Source: Marivirga atlantica (GTDB lineage: Bacteria > Bacteroidota > Bacteroidia > Cytophagales > Cyclobacteriaceae). Taken from it: a stretch of 64,000 nt of DNA. Below are positions 1-9,906 of this stretch, in pieces. The stretch spans positions 310,001 through 374,000 of the forward strand of contig NZ_JAERQG010000004.1 in NCBI RefSeq assembly GCF_016734805.1. Reading direction: 5' to 3'. A program made the position numbers and the translations under genes. Under the pieces are notes generated by a model. The model worked only from the letters and a program-made list of their open reading frames with translations, did no database searches and was not told the origin of the DNA. Numbering within the stretch: position 1 is the stretch's first letter; each line of letters opens with the position of its first letter.

Positions 1-103
1 TTACGCTTACCTCTTCCACCTCGCTCAACTGAGCAATACTTTTCTCAACATGCTCTCTACAGCCGTTGCAGGTCATTCCAGAAACTTTATAAGTTTTTTC
101 CAT
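1..103 (-). CDS. N-terminus of heavy-metal-associated (HMA) domain protein, cut by window edge
   Basis: Only the first 34 codons are visible; the frame is open to the window edge. It starts at ATG 101-103 with an AGAAGC-like stretch just upstream. The peptide begins MEKTYKVSGMTCNGC, the HMA fold with the GMTCxxC metal-binding pair, which binds Cu(I) or similar soft metals. It could be a CopZ-like metallochaperone of about 70 residues or the N-terminal domain of a P1B-type copper ATPase; the visible part cannot decide. It follows the AraC regulator by 67 bases on the same strand, at the downstream end of the metal efflux genes, so a role in copper handling is the natural inference. Confidence 0.85.
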   Translation of the reverse strand, partial: MEKTYKVSGMTCNGCREHVEKSIAQLSEVEEVSV

Positions 104-170
104 TGCTTCTTATTTTATAATAAAATTAAGCGACCCAATGTAGATGTATCTACACAATTTTAATTAAAAG

Positions 171-749
171 CTATACAATTTTGTCAATGCCCCTTCGCCT
201 GGTTACTTCTTGCCCTTTATAATCACTTAAACTCATGCCTACAAAGGATTTGAATTGTTTGGAGAAATGATTCACATGTGCATAATCCAATTGTTGGGCA
301 ATTTCAGTGAAGTTTAGGCGACCATATTGAATAAGTTCCTTAGCCTTTTCTACCTTAAGCAAAAGAAAATAACGCTCAATAGTAATTCCTTCGTGCTGCG
401 AAAACAATTTGCTCAAATTAGGATAACTCACAGCAAATTGCCTGGCTAATAAGTTGGAGAGTTTATCGTCTAAGGTAAGTGGCAATTGATTGAGCAAGGA
501 TTGTAAAAAGATTTTCACTTGTTCCATCAGTACCTCTTGCGCATTCTTGATCAATTCAAATCCATGCGCTGCCAGGGTATTTTCAACTTCTTTCAAATCT
601 AAGGAATTGCTATATCGTGCCATGCCAAGTTTCACCTCAACATCTTCTGCACCAAGTTGCTTTAAGCTACTTTCTACTGTAGCAATGCATCGATCACACA
701 CCATATTCTTGATTGTGATTTCGCCTTTATTTTCCTTTGCCTTTTTCAT
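171..749 (-). CDS. AraC-family regulator with N-terminal HMA-like metal domain
   Basis: A 192-residue protein with two parts. Residues about 12-65 form an HMA-like ferredoxin fold with the motif KNMVCDRC, close to GMTCxxC, so two cysteines are placed to bind a soft metal. Residues about 95-180 are an AraC-type double helix-turn-helix with the usual second-helix signature (AHVNHFSKQFKSFVGMS, then DYK). There is no AraC cupin domain, so the HMA domain is the likely sensor. The gene lies 49 bases downstream of the adaptor gene on the same strand, so it probably controls the efflux genes in response to copper or silver. The domain calls are well supported by motif; the target promoter is inferred. 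Confidence 0.85.
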   Translation of the reverse strand: MKKAKENKGEITIKNMVCDRCIATVESSLKQLGAEDVEVKLGMARYSNSLDLKEVENTLAAHGFELIKNAQEVLMEQVKIFLQSLLNQLPLTLDDKLSNLLARQFAVSYPNLSKLFSQHEGITIERYFLLLKVEKAKELIQYGRLNFTEIAQQLDYAHVNHFSKQFKSFVGMSLSDYKGQEVTRRRGIDKIV

Positions 750-798
750 TATCCTTTTATGCGCTAGAATCTTAACGTCAATACTTTGATGGTTTCTC

Positions 799-2505
799 TT
801 ATAATTCAGCAGTTACCTCTCCGCATGTAAGCATAGAAGCTCCAAAATAGGGGTTTCTTATTTCACTCTCCGCACTCAACCAGTCGGCCCCCTTATTGTG
901 ATCGGCCATAGGGCAATGCTGTACATAAATCTTGTTATCACTCCATTGAAGTGTTTTCAAAAGGTCAATCATTTGATCAGAAAGTGTAATAAAAAAATGG
1001 CGAGCCCTTGTCATGTCCTTTGCCTTTGAAAGACTAAGTGCATCTCCTTCCAAAGGCTTCTTAAATTTCATCCAGACTTGATGGGCATCATGATCAAAGG
1101 CATGCATAGGCACCTGCTTGATATGCTTTTCCAGCGCAGCGGCATTCTTTTGGGCCATCTGAAAATCATCTTTCACAAGACTATTTTTCACCTCTAAATA
1201 AGCATTAAGAATAGCCGAGAGCTTATTTTTAGCTACTTCACTTAAGCTATAATGTTGAGGTTGCTCACGATTCATCATACTAGCTTTGCCTGCCAACTGC
1301 GCGGCAGCGTCAATACTAAAGGTTCCATTCACTGCAATTTCTTCACCTGCTTCCAAACCACTTTTGATGATATAGCTATCTCCCAAACTAGGTCCAAGCA
1401 CTAACTCACGCATGCTAAAATTCACCCCTCGATCGGACGATTGCTTCACATAGGCTACGGATCGTTTACCTGTCCACATCACTGCCGACTTAGGTATCAC
1501 TAATTGAGATTTCCCCTCCCTTAAAGAAGCTTCCAACTCACCAGTTACAAACATTTCAGGTTTCAATTGATGTGCTTTGTTCTGAACAACAACACGCGCT
1601 TTTGCTACTCTAGTGACCGGATCAATGATAGGGTCCACATAGCTGATCATTCCTGAAAAGCTTTCACCAGGAAGAGATTGCACCCTAAAGGTAATGTCCT
1701 CCCCTTCTTTTACCCATTGCATGTCTGACTCATAAATATCAAACAACACCCAGAGGCGCGATAAATCAGCTATGCGATAGATTATCTCTCCCTTTTTCAG
1801 ATAATCCCCTTCATTCACCAACTTTTCGACAACATAGCCAGAAACTTCTGCTCTTACCGGAAAATTCTCAGTGGCAGTTCCTTTGGATACAATTTGGTCT
1901 ATTTGCACATCAGTAAGTTTCCAACTTTTCAATTTGTTTCGCGCAGCCTTGAACAAGCCTGGCTGTGTCTCTTTTATTTTTTGAGCTTCGAAAAGTTCCT
2001 CTTGTGCGGTCACCAATTCTGGTGAATACACATAGGCAAGAATCTCACCTTTATGCACATGCTCTCCGGTGAAGTTTACCTTCAACTCTTCGATTCTTCC
2101 AGGTATATGGCTTGCTTGTGAGGCTAATGTGCGCTCATCTACTTGCACCTTACCATTTAGCCGGATGTGTTTTATGGGAATCATCGTACCTACAACATCG
2201 GTTCTTACATTGGCCAACTGCATTGCCGTTGCTGACATGTTTACCGCATCAGGATTCAGTTCATCCTGCTCGGCATCAGCTAGTGGAATTAATTCCATGC
2301 CGCAAATGGGGCAATCACCCGGCTCAGACTGCCTAATTTGAGGATGCATAGCACAGGTCCAAATAGTTTCCTTAGCCAGATCTGTTTCATGCTGCTGTTG
2401 ATCGGTATTTTTATCAGTATTGCCTCCAAAAATCAACCAACCCAGAAATAATCCGACTAGTAAAGTCAGGATGAGCACGAATAGTGAATTCTTATTTATC
2501 TTCAT
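799..2505 (-). CDS. cusB: CusB-like RND efflux periplasmic adaptor with HMBD and DUF3347 domains
   Basis: A 568-residue membrane-fusion protein that would link the RND pump to a TolC-type channel. Residues 7-28 are a membrane anchor. Residues 49-74 are the heavy-metal-binding domain (WTCAMHP then CPICGM, a Cys/Met/His-rich site typical of Cu/Ag adaptors). The middle, about 100-400, is the HlyD barrel-sandwich/lipoyl and beta-barrel region. The C-terminus, about 415-568, resembles DUF3347, with the HCPMA and NPYFG motifs and a CGEV end. It ends 13 bases from the TolC-like gene in an apparent operon. The extra C-terminal domain suggests a built-in metal chaperone segment, as in other Bacteroidota CusB proteins. 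Confidence 0.93.
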   Translation of the reverse strand: MKINKNSLFVLILTLLVGLFLGWLIFGGNTDKNTDQQQHETDLAKETIWTCAMHPQIRQSEPGDCPICGMELIPLADAEQDELNPDAVNMSATAMQLANVRTDVVGTMIPIKHIRLNGKVQVDERTLASQASHIPGRIEELKVNFTGEHVHKGEILAYVYSPELVTAQEELFEAQKIKETQPGLFKAARNKLKSWKLTDVQIDQIVSKGTATENFPVRAEVSGYVVEKLVNEGDYLKKGEIIYRIADLSRLWVLFDIYESDMQWVKEGEDITFRVQSLPGESFSGMISYVDPIIDPVTRVAKARVVVQNKAHQLKPEMFVTGELEASLREGKSQLVIPKSAVMWTGKRSVAYVKQSSDRGVNFSMRELVLGPSLGDSYIIKSGLEAGEEIAVNGTFSIDAAAQLAGKASMMNREQPQHYSLSEVAKNKLSAILNAYLEVKNSLVKDDFQMAQKNAAALEKHIKQVPMHAFDHDAHQVWMKFKKPLEGDALSLSKAKDMTRARHFFITLSDQMIDLLKTLQWSDNKIYVQHCPMADHNKGADWLSAESEIRNPYFGASMLTCGEVTAEL

Positions 2506-2517
2506 CTCTGTAATTAT

Positions 2518-3795
2518 TTAATTTGAAGCGGTGAGGTAATTCAATTCCGCCATTTTAATATGATATACCTTTAGGGCTGTAGCCATTTGTTTTTGATATT
2601 TAAGCAGTTTTTGTTGTACACGCAGCACTTCTTCAAAGTCCTGTCCTGCATTACCATAAGCTGATAACAATAGCGTCAGCATCTGCTTGCTTTCGGCTAT
2701 TTGTCTATCGTATAAATTGATATAATCAACTTGCTGTTTTAATTCAAATAGAGCCAATTCATAGTTGCTGCTCAGTTGATTACGGTAATCCTTTTTTTGA
2801 AGGGTGTAGCTTTCTTGCATCAACTCGGCTTCTTTACGGGCAGCATGATACTTCCTTCGAAAAATGGGCAGGCTAATAGATACCATAGGCATCAGTGCAT
2901 CCTTTCCATTGTTAGCTGGTGCTCCTGCATCTGTTCTTTTACCCACCAACATATAGTCTAGTCCAACACCTATTTTAGGCATTCCCTGCTTTTGGGCCAC
3001 CAATGCTTTGGCCTTACTCGCTTTCACTTTGAATTCGAGGGATTCAAGCACAGGGTTTTCAATAAATAATGAATCCTTTGTTAAAGGGATGTTTATGAGA
3101 TCGGCTTTCAATGTATCTGAGACAAGCACCTCAACATCTTCCTTTCTATTCAATAAGTTATTGAAAGCTACCTGCAAAGGATCTTCCTTTTTTTTAAGTA
3201 TCTCCAAATTGGTTTGAGCATCCTGAAGCATAATATCTACCCTCAGCACATCTACCATGGTGCCGGCACCATTTTCAAATTTATGCTGCGCAATTGCTTT
3301 ATAAGCTTCCAGCACCTCGATATTCTCTATTTCAATACTTTGCCATCTTCTCAGCTCATACAAAGGATAGTAGGCTGTCGCTACTTGCAAGCAAAGTTTA
3401 CTTCTTACTTCCAGAAATGTTTGATATTGAGCATCAGCCATAAGTGCAGCTGCATTTCCCTGAGCCTTTAGGCTACCAAACCAGGGGAACATCTGAGTCA
3501 AAGAGAACTTAGCCTGTTGAGGACCTACTCTGGTTTCTATGGGAGATAAAAAGTAACCCATTGAGACTGTTGGATCGGGCAGGCGATTTTGTTGATTTAC
3601 ACTTTGCAATGCTGCTTCAAACTGCTTGTAGGCAGCCTGCAAACCAGGGTTATTTTCTGCTGCTATTTTTTGGTAATCCGATAAACTTTGTGCCTCTAAG
3701 CTATTAGAGGTTAGAAGGCAAAAGATAGAGGTCAAGTAGATTACAAAGCTAAAGCTTGAAATAAGCTGAAGTAAAATTGAAAAAATAGCTCTCAT
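2518..3795 (-). CDS. TolC-family outer-membrane efflux channel (CusC/CzcC-like)
   Basis: A 425-residue protein with a long signal peptide ending near residue 36 (SLEAQS). The body is alpha-helical with the TolC-family repeat pattern: two OEP halves, each with long amphipathic helices, including LPDPTVSMGYF near the first half and the regularly spaced ISLPIFRRKYHAARKEA in the second. It would provide the outer-membrane and periplasmic tunnel of a tripartite metal pump. Its ATG overlaps the stop of the upstream lipoprotein gene by 4 bases (ATGA), so translation is probably coupled. No defect is visible. Confidence 0.92.
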   Translation of the reverse strand: MRAIFSILLQLISSFSFVIYLTSIFCLLTSNSLEAQSLSDYQKIAAENNPGLQAAYKQFEAALQSVNQQNRLPDPTVSMGYFLSPIETRVGPQQAKFSLTQMFPWFGSLKAQGNAAALMADAQYQTFLEVRSKLCLQVATAYYPLYELRRWQSIEIENIEVLEAYKAIAQHKFENGAGTMVDVLRVDIMLQDAQTNLEILKKKEDPLQVAFNNLLNRKEDVEVLVSDTLKADLINIPLTKDSLFIENPVLESLEFKVKASKAKALVAQKQGMPKIGVGLDYMLVGKRTDAGAPANNGKDALMPMVSISLPIFRRKYHAARKEAELMQESYTLQKKDYRNQLSSNYELALFELKQQVDYINLYDRQIAESKQMLTLLLSAYGNAGQDFEEVLRVQQKLLKYQKQMATALKVYHIKMAELNYLTASN

Positions 3796-4478
3796 ATTCT
3801 CGGAATTAACAGTTGAATATCATTTTCTCCCCAAGAAATATCCTCCACGTGTCCCATTTGAGTTTTACGTCCATTTAAAACATGCATGTGTAAATTACTG
3901 TCATGATGGGTGTAGACCCCTTTTGCATCTGTAGCATAAAAGCCAAGAATCGTCACAGCCTCATTTTTAATTTTACCGATATAAGCACCATTTTTGTGAT
4001 GAGCCATATCACCATTTTGAGTATCAAAGTTGATTATATGATAGCTCACTTCAGGCTTCCCAATTAGTATAAATGGAAAAGGAGCTTCTATTCCTTTATC
4101 AAAAGCTTGCTTTGCAATAAGTTGCTCAATATCGGCTTCTGCTTGTACTGAAATTGTATCCCAATTATCCACTTTAGCATACACTAATAAAGTGGCTTCA
4201 GCAGATGGATTGATTTGAATGTAGGGCAGCGAATCCTGCACTGTAGCCTCAAAAACTTTTCCATCCATCATCATGATTTCACCAGAAAGTGAATCAGAAG
4301 CACCCAAACCATATAATCCTTCCGTTGCAAGCGTATCAAGCTTCACTCTGGCTTGATACTTCCCCTGATGCATGATTTCCCGTAGGGCACCAATACTTTT
4401 AACTGATATTGCCTGCCCATTTTCCTGACTGGTGCATCCAGTCAGTATCAATATTGATAGCGTAATGATATATCTCAT
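3792..4478 (-). CDS. Acetolactate-decarboxylase-fold lipoprotein in metal efflux operon
   Basis: Read from ATG 4476-4478 it encodes 228 residues; a longer frame to 4523 exists, but it overlaps the pump gene and would bury the lipoprotein signal. The signal MRYIITLSILILTGC gives a lipobox cysteine at 15, so the product is probably a lipoprotein. The rest matches the alpha-acetolactate decarboxylase family: LSGEI (Glu67), LHMHV (His197, His199) and GHVEDI (His210) match the zinc site in spacing. The catalytic arginine of the family (in YAIRIDG) appears to be Leu138 here, and the protein ends at the domain without the C-terminal catalytic glutamate. The gene sits 2 bases after the pump stop and overlaps the TolC gene. 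Acetoin synthesis makes little sense for a lipoprotein here; a metal-binding role is inferred. Confidence 0.78.
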   Translation of the reverse strand: MRYIITLSILILTGCTSQENGQAISVKSIGALREIMHQGKYQARVKLDTLATEGLYGLGASDSLSGEIMMMDGKVFEATVQDSLPYIQINPSAEATLLVYAKVDNWDTISVQAEADIEQLIAKQAFDKGIEAPFPFILIGKPEVSYHIINFDTQNGDMAHHKNGAYIGKIKNEAVTILGFYATDAKGVYTHHDSNLHMHVLNGRKTQMGHVEDISWGENDIQLLIPRI

Positions 4479-4480
4479 CT

Positions 4481-7400
4481 TTAATCCTGTTTTCTTTTTT
4501 GTTGAAATTCTTCTCTCATACAATACAGTACCGGCACAATAAAATAGGTAATAGCTGCTACCAACATGCCCCCAAAGGCAGGTATAGCCATGGGAATCAT
4601 GATATCCGAACCCTTACCGGAGGAAGTTAAGACCGGCAGTAGCGCAATAATAGTAGTAGCTGAAGTCATAGCAGCAGGTCTTATTCTTCTGGCACCTGCT
4701 TCTACTACAGCAGCTCTAATATTCTGAATGTTATTTGTTGCGTTTCTTTTGAAGCTTTGGTCGAGATAAGTTCCTATTAAAACACCATCATCAGTAGCAA
4801 TTCCAAAAAGTGCGATAAAACCAACCCAAACAGCTACGCTTAAATTGATGGTTCTTATCTGAAAAAGATCTCTGAAATCTATTCCCAGCAGGGAGAAGTT
4901 TAAAAACCACTCCTGATTGTAAAACCAAATCATTATAAAGCCTCCGGTAAAAGCCATTGCTATACCAGTGAAAATCATAAGTGATGTACTTACTGATTTA
5001 AACTGGAAGTAGAGGATGAGAAAAACTATGATTAAAACGACCGGAACAATTAGTGAAAGTCTTTTTTCAGCCCTCACCTGGTTCTCATAGCTGCCTGAAA
5101 ATTTGTAGCTCACGCCTGAAGGAACTATTAATTCTCCTCTGGCTATCTGTCCTTCGATAGCAGTTTGAGCCTCATTGACAACGCTTACCTCTGAATAACC
5201 GTCATTTTTATCGAAGAGTACATATCCCACTAAAAATGTCTCCTCACTTTTGATAGCCTGAGGCCCTTTTACGTAATCCAAATCAACCAATTGCCCCAAC
5301 GGAATCTGAGCGCCTAAAGGAGTTGGTACCAAAACTTTCACTAAACTTTCAGGGTCATTTCTAAGCTCACGAGGATAACGAACCCTTACAGGGTAGCGCT
5401 CACGACCTTCAACTGTGGTGGTGAGTTTCATACCTCCAATAGCTGTTTCTATAACCTGCTGAACATCTTCAATACTCAAACCATAACGAGCAATTTCCTG
5501 TCGATTAATATTGAGATGTAAATAAGGTTTACCAACAATTCTATCGGCAAATACTGTCTCTTTCTTAACAGAAGGTATTTGCTTTAGTCTTTCTTCCAGT
5601 TGTACGCCAAAATCTTGTATAGTCTTAAGATCAGGCCCATAAACCTTTATTCCCATCGGTGCGCGCATGCCGGTTTGTAACATCACCAGCCTTGTTTCAA
5701 TAGGCTGCAATTTAGGAGCCGAGGTAACACCAGGAATCTTAGTGACTTTTACAATTTCATTCCATATATCATCAGGTGATTGTATTTGCTGACGCCAGTT
5801 TCTGTAATATTGCCCGTTTCTAGCGGGTATAAGTTGCTGTTCTAAAGCTGATAAAAGTTGGAAATCGGCAGTTATTTCAAGCGTATCTTCCCCATTAAAG
5901 TACCATGATTTATTTTGGTCTAACTTCCTACTTCCATCCCTCTCCTTCTTACTTTCCTCCAAAAAATAATTCCCCTCTTCATCAACCTCAAATCTTTGCT
6001 TATGCCCTTTTGCATCCAGCTTATACTCAGGTTTGTAGTTGATTACATTTTCAAACATAGAAATAGGTGCAGGATCCAAAGCCGATTCAACCCTACCTAT
6101 TTTACCAACGGTGAGCTCTACTTCCGGAATATTACTTACCATCATATCAAGCTGACCCAATACTTCACGGTTGTATTGCAAACCTGAGTGCGGCATAGAA
6201 GTTGGCATCAATAAAAAGCTACCTTCATTAAGGCTGGGCATAAATTCTTCTCCTACTCCCGGAAAAGAATCACTAAGCCCCGACCACAAACTTGTTTTTC
6301 GGATTTCAATATTCACACTATCAAAACCCTTAGCTATAAATCCAAAAACCGTATTGAAGCCAAGCCAAATATTTAAAGCTATTAGAATTAAAAGTGCTGG
6401 AATCAAAAGAAAAGCCGCTTTGTGAGCCAGACACCAGCCTAAAATAGTTTTATAGTAATATTGTAACAGGCTAAAAGCTCCTAAAATAAGTCCTACAAGA
6501 ATTGCTGTAAACGTTATGTTACTCAATAGGCTATTTCCTGCACCCAGTGGAAGCCAATAGTTCGCCAGCAGCCATAAAACTCCTACAGTCGCTATTAGTA
6601 ATTCCGCATGATTATAGCACCATACATACCACTTATTACCTTGAAGTACACTTTTGTAGAGTTGCTTTGAGAATCCTATTATTCCAAATAGCAGCAGCAT
6701 GATTCCAGCCCAAAAGAAATGATAGTATAAGGAGATAATTCCTAAGACAACAAGTGCAGTATGAAATACCCTTTTTGTTCCCTTATTGCTGCGAGAAGTG
6801 TTAAATCCAAAAAACCAATAGGCTAAGGTTGGCAAAATTAGTAAGGTGACTATCAGAGCCGCAACAAGTGCGAAGGTTTTAGTGAATGCCAATGGTCCGA
6901 ATAGTTTACCTTCGGCTGCCTGCATGGTAAATACAGGAATAAAGCTAACAATAGTAGTGGCGACAGCTGTTAGAATTGCGGTAGCTACTTCAGTTGATCC
7001 CTTGTAAACCGTAGTTAGTAAAGGCTGATCCTCTGGCGATTCTTCTAAATGCTTAATGATATTTTCCGAGAGAATAATACCAAGATCAACCATAGTACCT
7101 ATGGCAATGGCTATTCCTGATAAAGCTACAATATTGGCATCAACCCCAAAATAACGCATGGCAATAAAGACCATCAGCACAGCAATAGGTAAGATGCTGG
7201 ATATCAATAAAGAGGCTCTCAAGTTGTAGACCATTACAATCACAACCAAAATTGAAATAAGAATTTCCAGCGAGAGGGCTTCTTCCAGTGTTCCTAATGT
7301 CTCATAAATTAGTTCAGAACGATCATAAAAAGGAACAATAGTTAACTGACTTTCTCTACCATCGGCTAAGGTCTTTTTAGGTAAGCCCGAAGCAATCTCT

Positions 7401-8374
7401 TTTATTTTGGCCTTTACATTATTAATTACCTTCAGAGGATTGGCTCCGTATCTGGCAACCACCACACCACCTACCACTTCAGCACCATCTTTATCCAATA
7501 CACCTCTTCTGCTGGCAGGGCCCAAACTTACACGAGCAACATCCTTTATCCTGATTGGCGTATTATTGGCCACAGTAACAACAGCCTGCTCCAAATCTTC
7601 TAAAGACTTAACATATCCAAGCCCACGCACCAGGTACTCAGCTTGATTGAGTTCAATGGTTTTAGCACCTGCATCCTTATTGGCATCTTTCACCGCATTC
7701 ATCACTTTATGCAAAGGAATGTTGTAAGCCTGCAGGGCATCAGGGTTTACGTCAATTTGGTATTCTTGCACAAATCCTCCAATGGAAGCAACTTCTGAAA
7801 CACCCTCAGTAGCATTTAAGCCATACTTCACATAAAAATCCTGAACTGATCTTATTTCATGCAAATCCCAACCATCTGTAGGATTGCCATCTTTATCTCT
7901 CCCCTCAAGGGTGTACCAATAAACCTGACCTAATGCTGTAGCATCCGGACCTAGCGTTGGTTGCACGCCATCGGGAAGCAATCCTGATGGGATTGAATTT
8001 AGCTTTTCCAGTATTCTTGACCTGCTCCATTAGAACTCCGTTTCTTCATCAAAAATGATGTAGATACTTGAAAACCCGAAAATAGATGAACTTCTAATGG
8101 ATTTCACACCAGGTATTCCTAGCAGATAGGTGGTAAGCGGATAGGAAATTTGATCTTCAATATCTTGAGGCGACCTGCCAGACCATTGTGTAAAAACAAT
8201 TTGCTGATTCTCACCAATATCAGGAATGGCATCAACAGGCACAGGGTCTGAAGGTAAAACCTCAAACTTCCAATTGAAGGGAGCCACAATAACTCCCCAA
8301 AGTATAAATCCAATAAGTATGAGAACAGTAACTAGCCTATTCTCAAGAAAATATTTTATAATTTTATTAAGCAT
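4481..8374 (-). pseudogene. cusA: CusA/CzcA-family heavy-metal RND pump gene interrupted by an in-frame stop
   Basis: The reading frame from ATG 8372-8374 runs 114 codons, meets TAA at 8030-8032, and continues open in the same frame to 4481, giving about 1297 codons in all. The N-terminal piece carries TM1 and the first porter segment (DAIPDIGE, then GVKSIRSSS). The downstream piece starts W-S-R-S-R, where intact relatives read Y-W-(A/S)-R-S-R, so the stop replaces a Tyr codon. The remainder has all other RND elements: GTMVDLGIILSENI, GPASRRG, a large membrane insertion around TM7 typical of the long Bacteroidota form, and the proton-relay region ATDDGVLIGTYLD. Without readthrough or suppression no complete pump is made; the 3' part alone lacks TM1. 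The lack of any other damage argues for a recent mutation, a strain polymorphism, a sequencing error or recoding. Confidence 0.85.
8030..8032 (-). other. In-frame TAA stop inside the RND pump gene
   Basis: On the minus strand the codons read GAG-TTC-TAA-TGG-AGC. The family consensus here is aromatic-Tyr-Trp, so TAT or TAC to TAA is a one-base change. The upstream and downstream parts are in the same frame, which rules out a frameshift. No SECIS-like or obvious readthrough stem was noticed directly 3' of it. Confidence 0.9.
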
Positions 8375-8453
8375 GATAATATCTCATAATCAATTAAGTG
8401 TAGGGAAACACCAAAAGCCATGTAAAATGGCCTTTATAAAATTGATTAGGATA

Positions 8454-8876
8454 TCATATAAGAAATTGCTGATACCTCACATGGAGGGAATCAGTGGGTA
8501 AAGGAGGCGGGTCGGGTGAAACCTCAACAACTGCACTTCCTGAAGATTCAAATGGATTGGTAAATAGATACTGAACAAGCACATAAAAAACAGTAACAAA
8601 TTGGCTACCCTTTTTTATAATGCCGTAGTTTTCAGAGGTTGGTTTATTTTTATCTGAAGTATCCAGGTTTTGCTTTTCTGTTTTACAGCAACCTTCTTTT
8701 TCAGTTTCATGATGACACATCCCCTCTGTTTGATGTGCTTTACAATGTTTTTCAATCTTTGTTAAAGAAAGTTCTTTGAGAGATGAACCACAAAAATGTT
8801 GATAAACAACGGCTCCTAGACTTGTTGATAGCATCAACAGGGAGAAAACAAGTGCCGTTATGGTTCTAAAATTCAT
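8454..8876 (-). CDS. HYC_CC_PP family small envelope protein
   Basis: From ATG 8874-8876 it encodes 140 residues; an upstream extension to 8954 lacks a sensible signal sequence. Residues 5-22 form a signal/anchor segment followed by YQHFCG (25-30). A Cys/His-rich hydrophilic stretch (HCKAH, MCHHE, GCCK at 62-65), a second hydrophobic segment near 92-106 and a proline run PDPPPLP (121-127) follow. This order of H-x-C, C-C and P-P motifs defines the uncharacterised Bacteroidota HYC_CC_PP family, often found beside metal efflux genes. It is the first gene of the efflux group, 79 bases before the pump. The Cys/His content fits metal binding; the function is unknown. Confidence 0.75.
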   Translation of the reverse strand: MNFRTITALVFSLLMLSTSLGAVVYQHFCGSSLKELSLTKIEKHCKAHQTEGMCHHETEKEGCCKTEKQNLDTSDKNKPTSENYGIIKKGSQFVTVFYVLVQYLFTNPFESSGSAVVEVSPDPPPLPTDSLHVRYQQFLI

Positions 8877-9006
8877 CACGAAGGTATTCTTACGCTCCCA
8901 AATGTAAAAAGTTACAATGAAACAAGAAAATTTAATAAACATTAGATAAATCAAACCCGTTGAATTCTACTAATTTAATTTACGGAAAACTCTTAATCCT
9001 TTTATA

Positions 9007-9906
9007 ATGAAATTTGGTAGCGCGGATAATCCTGAAGAAATTGATTTTACTTTACCTAAAGACCATCCTGATACAAAAAGGGTATTGAGTGAAAATACGG
9101 CAGGTTTGAAGGAGGTTTTTGTAGGTTGCGCAAAATGGAATAAGGCAGATTTGAAAGGCTTTTATCCCAGAGGAACCAAAGATGAACTGAGTTATTATTC
9201 ACAGCAGTTCAATTCCATTGAGCTAAATGCTACATTTTATAATTTCGATGCTGATCAAATAAAGGTCTGGAAAGATAAAACTCCTGATGATTTTAAGTTC
9301 TTCCCAAAAGTACCTCGCTATTTAAGTCACTTGAAAAGGTTAAAAGATTATGGTTCATACCTTGATGATTACCTGGCTGCTATTAGTGGATTTGATTCAA
9401 AGTTTGGAATGGCCTTCTTGCAAATGATAGACAACTATGGGCCAAAAGATGAGAATATCAGAAGACTGGAAAAATTTCTAAACGACTGGCCAGCAGATTT
9501 ACCTCTCGCTGTAGAATTAAGGCATACAGATTGGTTTAATGATACAGACATTGCTGAAAACCTTTACCAATTACTTGAATCAAAGAATAAAGCAAATATC
9601 ATAGTTGATTCTGCAGGCAGAAGGGATATTATGCACATGAGACTCACCAATACTACTGCCTTTGTGAGGTATGTAGGTGCCAACCATTCTTCAGATTATA
9701 CACGATTAGATGATTGGATTAAGCGCATAAAGGAATGGAAACAGCAGGGCTTAGAAAATTTGTATTTCTTTATTCACCAAAATATCGAAAAAGAATCACC
9801 TCTATTAGCCGTGAAATTTATTGAAAAGCTAAACAAGGAAATAGGTACCAATATCAAAATACCTGATCATCCCGGAAATAATAGTCAAGGAAAATTAGAC
9901 TTATAA
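9007..9906 (+). CDS. DUF72 (YecE-like) protein
   Basis: A 299-residue cytoplasmic protein with the DUF72 TIM-barrel pattern: VGCAKWNKADLKGFYP near the start (residues about 38-53), then YYSQQFNSIELNATFYNF, FKFFPKVPRYLSHLKRL, and a C-terminal half with the VELRHTDWF and FIHQN motifs. The biochemical role of the family is not established. It is one of the few plus-strand genes here, diverging from the metal island. Its last 6 bases overlap the end of the convergent peroxiredoxin gene, leaving no room for a separate terminator. Confidence 0.9.
   Translation: MKFGSADNPEEIDFTLPKDHPDTKRVLSENTAGLKEVFVGCAKWNKADLKGFYPRGTKDELSYYSQQFNSIELNATFYNFDADQIKVWKDKTPDDFKFFPKVPRYLSHLKRLKDYGSYLDDYLAAISGFDSKFGMAFLQMIDNYGPKDENIRRLEKFLNDWPADLPLAVELRHTDWFNDTDIAENLYQLLESKNKANIIVDSAGRRDIMHMRLTNTTAFVRYVGANHSSDYTRLDDWIKRIKEWKQQGLENLYFFIHQNIEKESPLLAVKFIEKLNKEIGTNIKIPDHPGNNSQGKLDL

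Noticed and set aside
490-789. 99-codon plus-strand ORF opposite the AraC gene
   Set aside because: Lies fully antisense to a well-supported gene, with low-complexity Ser/Phe-rich translation.
4481-8374. Frameshift as the cause of the split pump gene
   Set aside because: Both parts are in the same frame (start positions differ by 393 bases, a multiple of three) and are joined by open codons except for one TAA, so this is a nonsense change.
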